Assembly (NCBI GenBank): GCA_022495995.1
Contig: JAFEMH010004892.1
Location: forward strand, 123,365-187,364
DNA length: 64,000 nucleotides
Source: Adenophora triphylla var. japonica
Taxonomy: Eukaryota > Streptophyta > Magnoliopsida > Asterales > Campanulaceae
Reading direction: 5' to 3'
Shown: positions 46,080-57,343 of the stretch, one piece after another
Layout of the letters: each line of letters opens with the position of its first letter
Numbering within the stretch: position 1 is the first letter of the stretch
Notes under the pieces: generated by a model
The model's database searches: none
Told to the model about the DNA's origin: nothing
Seen by the model: only the letters and a program-made list of their open reading frames with translations
Position numbers and translations under genes: made by a program

Positions 46080-46974
46080 CTAGGCCTCCGATTCTTCTTC
46101 ATCTTCATCACTGCTCAGCTCATAAATGCTAGCCTCCCTCACCAAATTCTTGGGGTTCACCCCATTCTTCTCAAAATCCGGCATCCTTTGCCAAAGCTTG
46201 ACTGCAATCTCCGATGGTCCTCTAGACTTGTTCTCCTGTAGACAAGCACAAAAAGAAATGTGCCAATCATTCATCATTTTTAAAAGCATGCATATATTCA
46301 CAAAAGTGCACATGTTTTCAAAAAGAAAAGCATTCACAAAAGTTTTTCTAGCATCATTTGCATCAAAAAAGCATCTTTCATCACTTGAAACGCGTCATGT
46401 CAAGTCTCATTGCTTTCCTAAAGCACAAAATCACAATTTTCACAATTCTTTGCACATAAGCATTATTCTTTCAAAAATGGCATGCATGAATCCTTTTCAT
46501 CTTCCAAAATCTTGTTTCTCATTGATAATCAAAATTTTGACCTAGTTCTAGCACATGCAAGAACTCCGTCTCACTTTAGGCAATTATCATTCTTATTTTA
46601 TTTGCGAGAAAAAAGTGGGTCATTCTCATTATTTTTGTCAAACAAATTGCACATTGCATGTTTTTAGCCTCATAGGTTATTCATCAATATCTCAAAATCA
46701 TTCAAAAATCCTAGAAAATTCCTAAGTTCGGGTCAAGCCCTAAGTCATTCAAAATTCAATCAAAATCGACGGAATTGAGCCAAATAAGAATGCTTACCCC
46801 AACCGGACGCGGGTTCGTCGATTTGTGCTCTCTTCTCCCCGGGTAAAGCTCCGACGGAGGCGTAAGAAAGTCATACTTTCTTTCCGTTCGCACGAGCTCC
46901 TTTCTCCTCCTCCGAGCGGCCGCCGAGATGTTTCTTCTTGCTTGCCTCGGTATAGGATTGCCCTCCGGATCCAT
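46080..46974 (-). CDS. Antisense two-exon small gene in element B (predicted)
   Basis: Exon 1 (46974-46798) begins MDPEGNPIPRQARRNISA, continues AARRRRKELVRTERKYDFL and ends NPRPVG. It stops at GGG|GTAAGC. Exon 2 (46235-46080) follows TGTCTACAG and reads ENKSRGPSEIAVKLWQRMPD, GVNPKNLVREASIYEL, then SSDEDEEESEA-stop. Both splice sites are canonical, the phase is 0 on both sides and the joined frame is 110 residues without a stop, although the sense gag and pol of this element are ruined. The protein would have a strongly basic first half and an acidic tail. I do not recognise a family; nuclear or nucleic-acid-binding is only a guess from charge. Intron 562 bp. Splicing is predicted, not shown. 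Confidence 0.5.
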
Positions 46975-47329
46975 CTCAAATCAAAGGGAAGCAAGGGGAT
47001 TGAAAGAATTTCAAAATTCTCTTCCTCTCTTCTCTCTCTCTGCGTTCTTGGGCGGCAACACAATGCCAATGGCCCGTTCAAATCTGATTTTAAATAATCT
47101 GGAAAAAACAGGTCTCTAGCCGTACGGCTCCTTTTTCTCCATCTCATGCCGGGCGGCCTCATTCGCTCTGAGCAGAAAATTACAATCCTGCCCCTGGACC
47201 TTCCACTTGGGCATGCAATTTCCGTTATCTTTTAACTAAGATAACCTCTTTTTCAGAAGACATCCTTTATCTCTTAAGCAATTAAGCTTTCTTCCCAGTC
47301 GCCTCCGTTAATTCCGTTATAACGGGATA
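46975..47329. other. Region upstream of the antisense gene in element B
   Basis: Should hold the antisense promoter and 5' UTR (read leftwards); purine-rich GAGAGAGAAGAG on the minus strand near 47025-47040. No clear TATA box identified. Confidence 0.35.
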
Positions 47330-47945
47330 ATGCTAGGTGACAACCTCCGAATTGTCAAAACTCTAAACTGAGCTTACCTCTATCCCGGATAGCGACGTAT
47401 GCTAAGTTCTCTTAACTTAAGCTACCTCTATCCCGAATAGTGACGTATGCTAAGTTATCCTAACTTAAGCTACCTCTATCCCGGATAGCGACGTATGCTC
47501 AAGTTCCTCTAAACTGAGCTTACCTCTATCCCGGATAGCGACGTATGCTAAGTTCTCTTAACTTAAGCTACCTCTATCCCGAATAGTGACGTATGCTAAG
47601 TTATCCTAACTTTAGCTACCTCTATCTCTGTCAAAAAGAGATAGCGCCGTAAGCTTTAGTCTTCGTTATTTCCGTCATAAAGAAATAACGTCATCCAGCT
47701 TTAGCTACCTCTATCTTCTCGATAGTGACGTATGCTCGAGTTTTTCTTAACTTAAGATACCTCTATCCCGAATAGTGAAGTATACTTAAGTTCCTCTAGC
47801 TTTAGCTACCTCTAGCTCTGTCAAAAAGAGATAGCGCCGTAAGCTTTAGTCTTCGTTATTTCCGTCATAAAGAAATAACGTCATCCAGCTTTAGCTACCT
47901 CTATCTCCTCGATAGTGACGTAAGCTTTAGTTTCCTCAGGTGACA
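47330..47945 (+). repeat. About 50-bp tandem array in element B
   Basis: About ten diverged units with the core AGCTACCTCTATCCCGGATA, GTGACGTATGCT, AAGTTCTCTTAACTT. A larger unit of about 170 bp (with CTCTGTCAAAAAGAGATAGC and TCATAAAGAAATAACGTCAT) occurs twice (from about 47625 and 47805). Several units contain short inverted repeats (TATC..GATA). Confidence 0.9.
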
Positions 47946-48010
47946 ACCTCCATTAATTGTCAAAACCCTCAAGGATCCTAGACATCGTTCCTAGCTATCT
48001 AGTGATGCTT

Positions 48011-48360
48011 GAACTACGATCAAGGCTTGATTCCTCCGGGATACGTAGGTAGCCTTTTATAAAAGGTCCAGCCATCTGACCACTTTGGTCACCCTATTCC
48101 TCCGTCACTCCTCAGTGATGAAGTAGTCTCTCATAAGAGACTTTGTTATCCGACCACCTCGATCACTTCTAGCATATCCCCAGTAGGATCAATTGCTTGA
48201 CCTCCTAGGTCATTTTCTCTTCTATTTCCCCAGCAGAGACCAGTTTCTCTTCTCCATTCCCCAGCGGATCTATTCTGAACTACGGCCTGGCTTGATTCCT
48301 CCGGGATACGTAGGTAGCCTTTCATAAGAGGTTCAGCCACTCGACCACCTCGGTCTCCCA
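48011..48360 (+). promoter_or_regulatory. Conserved pre-polypurine blocks, element B (two copies)
   Basis: GAACTACGATCAAGGCTTGA, CCGGGATACGTAGGTAGCC and GGTCCAGCCATCTGACCAC at 48011-48090; a second copy at 48278-48355. Same block as in A (27719) and D (61150-61255 inverted). Confidence 0.6.
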
Positions 48361-48432
48361 ATCCGTCTCGGCATTCGCCAGATCGGATCCTTTTCTATCG
48401 ACAACCCCACTCGCCTTGCAAGTGACGTTGCC

Positions 48433-48442
48433 GAGGGGCTTC
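48433..48442 (+). promoter_or_regulatory. Polypurine tract of element B
   Basis: GAGGGGCTTC directly before TGTAAGTACC of the 3' LTR. Confidence 0.7.
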
Positions 48443-50154
48443 TGTAAGTACCCAAATCTGGCTCATGCCTTCCGGTTAAATTTCCCGGCAATTTCGGTAA
48501 GTTTTCCGATAATTTCCCGGACCTTCCTAGTGTTCCGGAAATATTCCGGAACAGTCCCAAATTAAATAAAGGCTGAAGAGGAGCCTTCCTAATTAAGAAA
48601 CACGTTTTTATTAATTAGGAAGAACCTTCTAGAATTTGCCACCTTGCATGGTTCTAGAAATGCTGAGTCACAATGGATAATGCCGCACGGCTGCATTAGC
48701 TCGCGGTCCCTGGCCGCACGGCTTCATTAGCCTTATCCAGACTGCCTATAAATAGAGCCCTCCTCTACCCATTTTTGACACAACAATTTTTCAACAACAC
48801 CACACATAATACGTGAAGAATACTCTCAAGAGCTGTTGAAGATCCAAGAAGGTGAAGAAGAAGGCCAAGAAGCTACCTCCCTCCTCCTTGAAGATCCAAG
48901 ATCAACCTCTCCTCCTAGATCCATCCAAAGAAGAAGGAAGCCATTGGTAACCTCGCACGCCCTAACCTCGCATCCTAATAGCTTTATAAATTGCTCATTG
49001 CATTGCCTTTATATTGCTTGGGACTTGGTATATTAAAGATCACATCTTTATATTCCCCCTTCCCCTTTTGCATGCATTAGACATCATTTGTCATAAAAAT
49101 GTAGTCTTTTCCCCATAAAGGTGCATCCTTTGCACCTAAAACCCCCATTTTCCAATAAAAATGTCATCTTTATGCATCCTTTGCATATAAAAATCAAGTC
49201 TTTTCAATCAAGATGCATCCTTTGCATTCAAAATCCCTTTTCCAAGCATCATTTGCTTTAAAGACCATGTCTTTACCATGAACTAGCATCATATGCTTTT
49301 CAAAATGCAATCCTTATGCATCATTTGCATAATGAATGCTAATTTCTTCATAAAAATGCATCATTTGCATAAAAATCATATCTTTATGCATCATTTGCAA
49401 TAAAGATCATTTCTTTGAATCAAGTGCATCATTTGCAACCCAAAAATGTCATCTTTTCATTAAAGTGTCATTTTTACATACATTTCCCCCATTTCCACAT
49501 TAGCAACCTAGGAACGGACCGGTGTAAAAGATCCTATCTTTACATCGTTCCTTCCATAAATGTTTCATAATCTCTTTAGAAAGGGACACCTTCGAACCCT
49601 ATATCTCCGATTATCACTTAAGATGAGTATGAAGCATCTATACGAGCTCGACCATCTTAAAGTGTAGGATTGATGGGCTAAGGACCCTCCTTTTCTAAAG
49701 AACCTCATCTTTGACTACAAAGAGAGTCATTCTCTCGATCACGCAAGTCCCAAGGTCCAAAAAAATGCGATGATCACAAGTCCAAGATGAGGGCGGGATC
49801 ATAATCCCGAATACATAAAATCCAAGAAATCCCGAGCGACAACCAACAAATGGTTTGTACGTCTGGAAGACGACTTGGGACATTCCCTCCTTATTTTTCA
49901 AACACATGCACACAAGAAAGCACGCAAGCAAGCACGATTAATGGGATCTTGGGAGACTTGCTCCAGCAAGGCACCTTGGGTGAACGACGATCCGTTCTTC
50001 CCAAGGGGTAACTTAACCTCCGAACCCATAAAACCTTTTTTCAAAGTTTTGAGGTAATCAAAATGGCGTGGCGACTCCGTTTTTCAAATTAAACCGGATG
50101 TCTTCAAACTCGCGTGAATCCAACAAACACAAAAATTTGGGGCACACATTCACA
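48443..50154 (+). repeat. 3' LTR of element B
   Basis: 1712 bp, same length as the 5' LTR, about 1% different by eye (for example CTAGCTCC/CTAGATCC, GTAGATTAAAG/GTATATTAAAG). TATAAATA at 48747-48754. Confidence 0.93.
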
Positions 50155-51445
50155 CTTGTGGACTACAATAGGTAGCCACTAAACCTTTCTCTCTCTTTAA
50201 ATAACTCATCCATACATTCATACTACCTTTGCATGCTTACTTGCTTCAATATTGTGTAGAAATTGGGATTATTGCATGATAAAGGTGGTGGAGAAGTGAA
50301 TATTCAATATTCACTTCTCCCCACCTTAGATCTGGACATTTGGTGGTATAAACACCATTAAAGTTTGAATCTTTACTTAGTTTAATCGAGTTAGGAGGAG
50401 ATGGCTACTTCAAAGTGGCCATAAACATGTGATTTATCACATTTAGCCACTAAAGCCATGTGATCCTCCCATAATACTCATATAATAGTGCTATATTACT
50501 GTTTACAGTTAATAAAAATTCTTGGTTTGCCTTGAGAACAAAGGAGGAATCAAACAGACTGAAGGACACTTATATAGGCCAGTCCTGTCGGACGACGCAG
50601 GGCTCTCTGGAGATCCTGTGTCATACGACATGGGGCTCCCAGAAGGCTATAAAGCCATTCTTGGACTTCAGATCTGTCAGATTTCCCCCCTTCGTAACTC
50701 AAAGCCTACCTAAGTATTTTCTGGCTCATAAGCCACTATTTGGGTGCCTAAGGTCTGTTTGGGTAAGATGGAGGCGGTTTGCCATATGACATAGACGACT
50801 TCGGATGTTCTATGTCATATGACATCCGTATCATTAAAAGTCAATCATGACTTTGTCCACTCCCATCGACTCCCAAGCTGAGCTTAGACCTTCAAATAGT
50901 GTCTACAATGGGAGAAATAAATGTCAATCCAGTTCCAGAATAGCTTGGTCATTGTAAAAGACAATCTGACCAAGAGGCATCATGTCGTGCGACACCCTCT
51001 TTCTGGGAGGTCCTGTGTCGGACGACATCAGAGCTCTCTGGGCAGATTGTCTTAACCTTCTGCCTTGTTATGAAATCATAATATGTAAAGGGTGTGCCCC
51101 CCCTGTCACGGCTCAAAAGTTGTATTCAGTCTTTACATCATCAATGAAATGCCAAATTTGCATGATTTGCTCATCGACACATATTGCACACACACTTTGA
51201 ATGTCCATAATTGTCCAATGTTGATTGAAAGTCTCGAAAGAGGCATGTTGGGTGAACTCTCTAGTTCTTCCCAAACACGTAACCAGACTCCCGAACCCAA
51301 AATCTCTTAAAATAGGTTTTTCAATGTTTTCCTTTAAAAACGGCGTGGCGACTCCCAAAACCGAAATTTTCAAAAACTTATCATTACAATACATACAACC
51401 TTTTTAAAAGGCGAAATGATATTTTTTCGGGCGAGCGTTCATTCA
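50155..51445 (+). repeat. 3' LTR of element A, segment 3
   Basis: Resumes with the CTTGT duplication then GGACTACAATAGG, exactly where 33893 stopped, and ends GCGTTCATTCA. It is followed by the GGCGT duplication of A's own insertion into C. Confidence 0.9.
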
Positions 51446-51758
51446 GGCGTTTCGGGTGATCTCAAAATACTCTTCCCGAAACATAACGTGACCTCCGAAC
51501 CTAACAATCTCTGGTACTCAAAAAGCCTTTTCCTCGTTTTTGCTACCAATAAAAACGACACCCCTTTTCAAAGCCTTTTCCTAAGTTTTGCTACCAATAA
51601 AAATGACACCATTTTCACTAAAACCGTTTTTCAACGTTTGGGCTCAAAATACAAAACCGCGTGGCGACTCCTCTCCTTCCCGAAAGCGAGGTCTCAAACA
51701 CCAACAACCCCGCGAAAGACAACCGCCTATCGCCGCACGCGAAATCCGGGTAATTTCA
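51446..51758 (+). repeat. Gypsy element C 5' LTR, right part
   Basis: Continues C's LTR after the A insertion. Contains GCGTGGCGACTCC, a motif near the LTR end also in A and B, and ends TCCGGGTAATTTCA. Confidence 0.75.
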
Positions 51759-51760
51759 GT

Positions 51761-51778
51761 TGATAACTCCGCTGGGGA
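51761..51778 (+). promoter_or_regulatory. Diverged primer-binding site of element C
   Basis: TGATAACTCCGCTGGGGA matches the A/B site at 14 of 18 positions, two bases after the LTR end. Confidence 0.6.
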
Positions 51779-52677
51779 CTTGGATACTTTTTCAAAACAA
51801 TCGTTGTTTTCAAAAAGCCTTCCGTGGGTCAAACTTTTGTTTACCCTTCCTCGTTTTTGTGTGCGTGTGTTGTTCTAAACCTCGAACATTTTTTTTCAAA
51901 AGGTGTTGCATTATTCGTTTCTTTCAAAATCATAACATGTTCGTGCATTCCCGTTTATACTTGATTATCATGCTACATTTTTTAACTGCGCATAAAATTC
52001 TTTAAAGACACATCCTGAAAATCCCTCTTTTACTCAGAAAAGAATTTTAGTGACCGCACACTACTTGCAATTGCTGCCTCGGTACACCGCACTTCACGTG
52101 CACTTGCTGCCTCGGTACACTGCACACTACGACCCGTAACCCGGGATGACCGTTCAGTTGCAGCTCGGTTGGTCTGCCAGACACCTTTCGAGCGCGCACG
52201 AGGTCGTCCCAAACAGTCCATCCTAGCACGTGTAAGCCATGCACTCTTTGTGTCACACTTCGTCCAAGACCCCGGTTGGTTTTTGGCTTAGTACGTGTCA
52301 TAAAGCCCAAGTGTATGTTTTTACGCCGGGTTCCGTCACGAGTCAAGCTCGAAAGATTGAGACCGAAGGTCATTCCCGACCCGAAGTATTGAGGTTTTCA
52401 GCCTTGACTTTGACGCGGAGCTCTGCCGAAAAATATACCCGAAGGTTCAATGTGACACTGTGTCACCAAACCCTCAACGTATGCACCGTGCCAGCCACAA
52501 CTTGGCCAACGCCAAAAGCTAAGGCCCCTCGCGCAAGCGAGTCAGGAGAGGTCATGCCGAAATTTTGGCACGATCCCCGCCTTAACTTAAGGACGTTGAC
52601 TTCGACCGTGGCCCGTGTGTCACATACGTTGGAAGTTTGCGTGATCAGCTAGCCTTAAGTTCACTTTTTCCTTTGTC
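51779..52677 (+). other. Untranslated leader of element C
   Basis: No gene supported. The 100-nt folded leader of A and B is not found here. The GGTTGGTTTTTGGC motif is present at 52272. Two copies of CACTTGCTGCCTCGGTACAC-like sequence lie near 52066-52120. Confidence 0.5.
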
Positions 52678-52785
52678 GATGGAACTCGCTTGCCTTATAG
52701 GACCCTCGCTCGGGATTGTCCGTCCCGGGAAGACGATTTACGGTGTGAAAATGAGGGGCTTATAAACGTAGTGACGAGATCCACC
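52678..52785 (+). promoter_or_regulatory. Conserved pre-gag structured block of element C
   Basis: Closing arm GATGGAACTCG (52678-52688) pairs with CGAGATCCACC (52775-52785) at nine of eleven positions, using different bases from A. TTATAGGACCCTC faces GAGGGGCTTATAA and the inner hairpin is CGGGAT...GTCCCG. Confidence 0.6.
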
Positions 52786-53064
52786 GATTAGAGCCTTAGG
52801 TTAGTTGCGAAAAGAAGACACGATCTTTTCCAACCGATTAGGACTACGAGAAAATGCGTTTTAAGTAAACATTAATCGGTAATCGCACATTGCACTAGCC
52901 CAAAACCCTGAGCCAAATACCCTTTCCGAAGCCTAAACCCCGCCTTTCGTTCCTCGCAATGGAGCGTAAAGTGGTTGAGAATTCGGGTCGGCGCCTCGCC
53001 GGAGATTACAAGCATTACGAGCGGCGTCGACGAGTTTTCGGTTCCCTCAGCCAGAATATCCGAC

Positions 53065-56000
53065 ATGTCAAGCTCACCGAGAAATCGTGACGGGGATGGA
53101 CCCCCGCCACCGGTAACAGATATGACATTGGAAGAAGCCATCCGGGCTTGTGAGGTTCACAAGAGGCAAAAAGAAGATCAGCAGAATTTTGTGGTACATC
53201 TTCTGAATGAGCGAGGTATAGCAGATATCCCCCAGTCAGACGGTACTTTCGTCCTAGTCGAGGACGACGATTCCCCGAAACCAGCTCCTCAAGCCTTCAA
53301 CCAGGTTCCTCCCCAACCAACTTACGGGATGCCTTCGAACTAAGGAAACAGCTGACCTAGGCTTCACGTTGCCACCTCTCAGGGCAACCCTGTCATATAC
53401 GGCCAAGCCAGTACTACTCCCATCACTCAGTACAACCAGCGCACCGCTGGACCATCTCAAATAGATGCCAATACCCTTCAATACCCTCCTGGGTTCATCC
53501 CATTGCCTATATACGAATCCCAAAACAACGGGGACAAATCCCGATACAGTCCAGAAAAGGCCCCCATATATCCTCATATATCGAGCCTTCCACCTCCAAT
53601 CACTACCACTCACATGGTAGCACCCGGCGCCGAGCCTCAAAGTCCACCACTGGACCCAACCTTAGCCTAGATGGTCGAATAGATGAAAGATCTGAAAGCC
53701 AGCATGAGCAGCTCAAAGCAAGAAACGCTCAGATCCACAGATCCCGGAATGGTCACGCCTCTACCTGCCAAGTTCAGAATGCCGGAGATGGACCGATTCG
53801 ACGGAACTGAATGTCCTCAAACGCATGTTGACACCTACATTCTCGACATGAGAGCAAAAGGAGCACCCCTTCAGCAAATGGCTGATCACTTCCAGCATAC
53901 GCTCAAGAGTTCAGCGTTATGATGGTTCCTATGGGTCAAGCCTGCAGATCGCCATACCTGGGATCAGATCAGTAACATCTTCCTAGAGCGGTACAGATCC
54001 AACCTAGAGTGGGAAACAAGTCATGAGGACTTAATCACCACCGAGCAGAAAGCAGATGAAAGCGTCGGAGAATTCTACAAGAGGTGGAGCTGGAAACTCT
54101 TCGAGATCATGGAGCCACTCTCCAAGGATGAACAGATGCGGATCTTCAAGTCCTGCTTAAGACCCTCCATTAGAACCCTCATCAGCCATCACTTCTTCCC
54201 AGATCTCTGAGCCATGGTCAATGCCGACTCACAGTTCGAGAAGGATCTCAAGGAAAAACTGGCCACAGCACAGCCATACAGATACCGATCAGCAGTTGCA
54301 TTCATTCCCGCATCGGCCCCCGACAAAGGGAAAGATACGTCTGTCAACTACATTCATCAGGGACAGCAGTCGGGCACCAGAAGCCCAGTCCCGCAAAGCA
54401 ACAACTCCACCCCTAAGCAGCCTGTCGTACACTTCGACAAGCTGGACATGCCGCTAAGTAAGATGCTGGAAGGGTTGATCAAGGAAGGCCTCCTCAAGCC
54501 CGTTGCCAACTACAAACCCAAGAATTTCGTAGTCAACGCTGGCAAAAGCAAGTACTGCGCCTTCCACCAGTATCATGGCCATACCACCGACAACTGCGTG
54601 GGGTTACGGTACGAAATTCAGAATTTGATAAAGGAAGGAAAATTGGAGCGTCCCCGTGGACCTAATACAGTCGGAAACCTTTTTCCGAATAACAACAGTG
54701 TGAACTCCATTGAATGGGTGCCAAAGAAGATTGCCGCAGAGCCAGTTCCTCCGCCTCTTCCAGCCAGGTCCTCATCAGATGTCCACATCAGTTATGGTAT
54801 TTGTGATTGCTCTGAATGTTTTGAGTACGAGTTCCAAGACATGATCAGGAATGACTCTCCCAGAAAGCAGAAGAAGAAGTCTTCTCAACAGAAGCTGAGA
54901 GAAAGATATGAAGCTGGAGACACCAGTGTGGGTACACTCGGAGAGCCATTCGAGAAGTTCGATTACTACGTACTCTACTTCAGCCAGTCCTCCCTTCCTC
55001 CAGGCCACACAGCTTTAGAGCAGACAGGGGTGGGAAAGCCGAAAAATCCGGCTAACACCAGAGTTCAGGCCTCAGGGCACCAGAATACCTCAAATCTTGG
55101 CAACCTCACTACCAGTCAGAAGCCTAACCCCCCGCGGGATCAGCCAAGGTTCAATTTGCCCAACTTCAGGGCACGGGCCGGCAAAGGAAAGTCAAAGTCA
55201 ACTTGGCACTCGCACTTAATCAACGTGCTAACCAAGGGCGGCCACCGTCACAAGCAGCCTCAACACAATCCCGAGGCACCACCAAAAGCTTTACCTCGCA
55301 AGAGGAAGACAGGAAATGGATGGCTTGATGACTCTTCTTCTCCGGAAAGAGACCAGATCTACGATTCCCGACTGTATAGCAGTATGCTTACCTTCTGTAA
55401 TGAAGACCTGCCAAGAAATGCCGCAGGGCACAATGAAGCTTTGTACATCACTCTCCGGCTCAACACCATATCTCTCCCCGGGGTATTGGTAGACAACGGA
55501 TCAGCAGTCAACGTCCTTCCTCTCAGCATGATGCGAGCCCTACGCATAGAAAAAGGCCACATGATTCCATCTGCCTGAACTATCAAAGCCTACGACAACA
55601 CGTCTCGTCCCATACTTGGGACGGTGACTATGGAGCTCTGGTTTAAAACCCAAATGGTGCCAGTAAAATTCCACGTGATGGACATTTCGTCCGAATTCAC
55701 AGCTCTGTTGGGATGCCCTTGGCTACACCACATGAAAGCCATAGCTTCCACTCTCCATCAGTGCGTCAAGTTCATTAACCGGCAAGGATATATTGAAGTC
55801 ATTAGAGGAGACAGTTTCCTCATAGGGAACGAAGCCGAGACAACAGCCAAGCGTGCCCGCAGCCAGGCACCGGGGCTACCTCCATCAAGCCGACCAAGGG
55901 ACTATCAGGGTAAATCTCATCAGAATCCCTCAGAGTCCGGAGATGCTAACTATGTCAACGTACTCGAGCAGGCAGACCCTGAAGCAGTCAGATTCATCAA

Positions 56001-56430
56001 GTTCAACTGCCGTTTCTGAAACTTGGAAGCAGATTGGAAAGAAACCCTGAGCATCGCAATGATGCGGGCACGTAAACCCCCTGTCTCCGATCGGAGATTT
56101 GTCAACATCCTTCAATCCTACTCTCTGGCTCTGCCAGGCAAAGAAATCTTCGTGATGAAGGTCAACAAGCATCGTCACACTCGTGATGAATGTATGGAAG
56201 TCATATGGGATGTCCTCCACGAGGAATTTCCTGCCGAGCCACTCTTCTCAAGAGAAGGGCATGATGTTTTTCTAGCAGCTCCAGCATCGCAGCAGGATGC
56301 GAGGCATCCCTATGTCTGGGTTGAGCTGTCAGACGACAACGAATCAGGACTCTCCGGAGTCGAAGACGCCGCAGATCTGCGGGAAGATCCCTACATACAT
56401 ATGCTCAGTTTCGAAGGAGCAACCTCTAGA
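53065..56430 (+). pseudogene. Gag-protease of element C, one frame with in-frame stops
   Basis: From MSSSPRNRDG (53065) a single frame runs about 3.36 kb to 56430, broken by eight stops (53341, 53353, 53668, 53680, 53920, 54208, 55576, 56017) and apparently no frameshift. Gag N-terminus MTLEEAIRACEVHKRQKEDQ; gag domain FRMPEMDRFDGTECPQTH, TWDQISNIFLERY, EFYKRWSWKLFEIMEP; finger CAFHQYHGHTTDNC (near 54556). Aspartic protease at 55440-55830 with GVLVDNGSAVNVLPLS (DNG in place of DTG/DSG) and LLGCPWLHHMKAIAS. At 53920 and 54208 the stop stands where A and B have Arg; at 53680 B has Gln. Non-functional unless read through. Confidence 0.85.
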
Positions 56431-57343
56431 TGATGTCAACGACAAGGGCTCAGCGATCTCCTTGGACGAGGAACCCAAGCTCAGCAAGACTCACAAGGAC
56501 CGTAGACCCTTAAAGCGTCACAGCAGCAGTTTTCGGAGCAGTAAAAGCTCAGAGGCCACTCTGAGCCAGATTCAGCTCGCACCTCGAAGGGTTTCCTGCT
56601 CTACGAAACTTCCTGGACTACCGCTTTTCTTCATCTAATCCCCTCTGGCAAGGGAGAGGCGGTCGCACCGGTCCCGATGACCTAGGAGATCAGGGAAGTC
56701 TCACGGCACAGGAGGAGTAGCTAGCCAAACGGCGTAAGATGAAGAGTACCGGCGCTTATCTCCAGGAAAAGCAAGTTCTGCAATGAAAGCGACGACGAAG
56801 ACGATGAAACCATTCTCTTCCAAACCGGGCATGAAGTCAACAAAACCGGAATCCCAAGGGTCACAGGAGGATGAGGACGGATCATTTCCGCTCAAACTCC
56901 GTGCCAAGGCAGGCGAAGGAGGAAGGTCTATTCAAAAATAAAAGAAAGATGGAAATACATCTCAACCAGCTACTCGAGGGGAGACCTCCACAAAGGCTGC
57001 GACATTCGTTTACGAAGCGATCAACTAGGACAGACAACCAGTTACATGTGGGGGATGTACGGGAAGCCATGTACTCACCTTCCGACATACCCGCCACTCG
57101 AGATAAAGCGAAGAAAGCTCTCCCTGATGGAAGTTTATCTAGGCTAGCACCCATTGCTCAAGGAAGCACTAGCTATTCTCACGTGGGAAGAAACACAGGC
57201 GCTAACTCTCGACGTAGGCTCTACTGCAAGAGAGTTGATCTGGGCCAAGAGTGAAGGAAAGTTAGCAAACCATAACTATCGCCTAAACCAACTCCAGAAT
57301 GCACTGAGCATGCTCAGCAAGAAGGAAAGAAGTACGGTATACC
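56431..57343 (+). other. Degenerate linker in element C
   Basis: Coding-like but broken; frames shift near 56425. Stretches such as KLSKTHKDRRPLKRHSSS (56490-56530) and a Lys/Arg-rich part suggest a former low-complexity linker. No domain recognised. Confidence 0.35.

Larger units (their letters stand above)
33894..50154 (+). mobile_element. Gypsy element B, Tat lineage, young but defective
   Basis: 16,261 bp with a perfect 5-bp duplication CTTGT (33889-33893 and 50155-50159) and LTRs of exactly 1712 bp each. Order: 5' LTR, primer-binding site, folded leader, pre-gag block, broken gag, broken pol with RT, two RNase H domains and integrase, antisense genes, tandem array, conserved block, polypurine tract, 3' LTR. 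I count about 20 differences between the LTRs, near 1%. Gag and pol contain many stops and frameshifts, so mobilisation must have been in trans. Confidence 0.93.
16681..51445 (+). mobile_element. Gypsy element A, gag-only, with nested insertions
   Basis: Complete from 5' LTR to 3' LTR and flanked by the 5-bp duplication GGCGT (16676-16680 and 51446-51450). Layout: 5' LTR 16681-18440, primer-binding site 18442, structured leader, gag 20063-22240, a 5.6-kb non-coding tail with tandem arrays, polypurine tract near 27882, and a 3' LTR in three pieces (27891-27967, 33499-33893, 50155-51445) split by a CACTA transposon and element B. The two LTRs differ at roughly 3% of positions by eye. There is no protease, RT, RNase H or integrase. 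It matches the known idea of gag-only terminal-repeat elements (TR-GAG). Confidence 0.9.

Noticed and set aside
53341..56019. Programmed stop-codon readthrough in element C
   Set aside because: Eight stops of all three types in varied contexts, several replacing conserved residues; decay is simpler.
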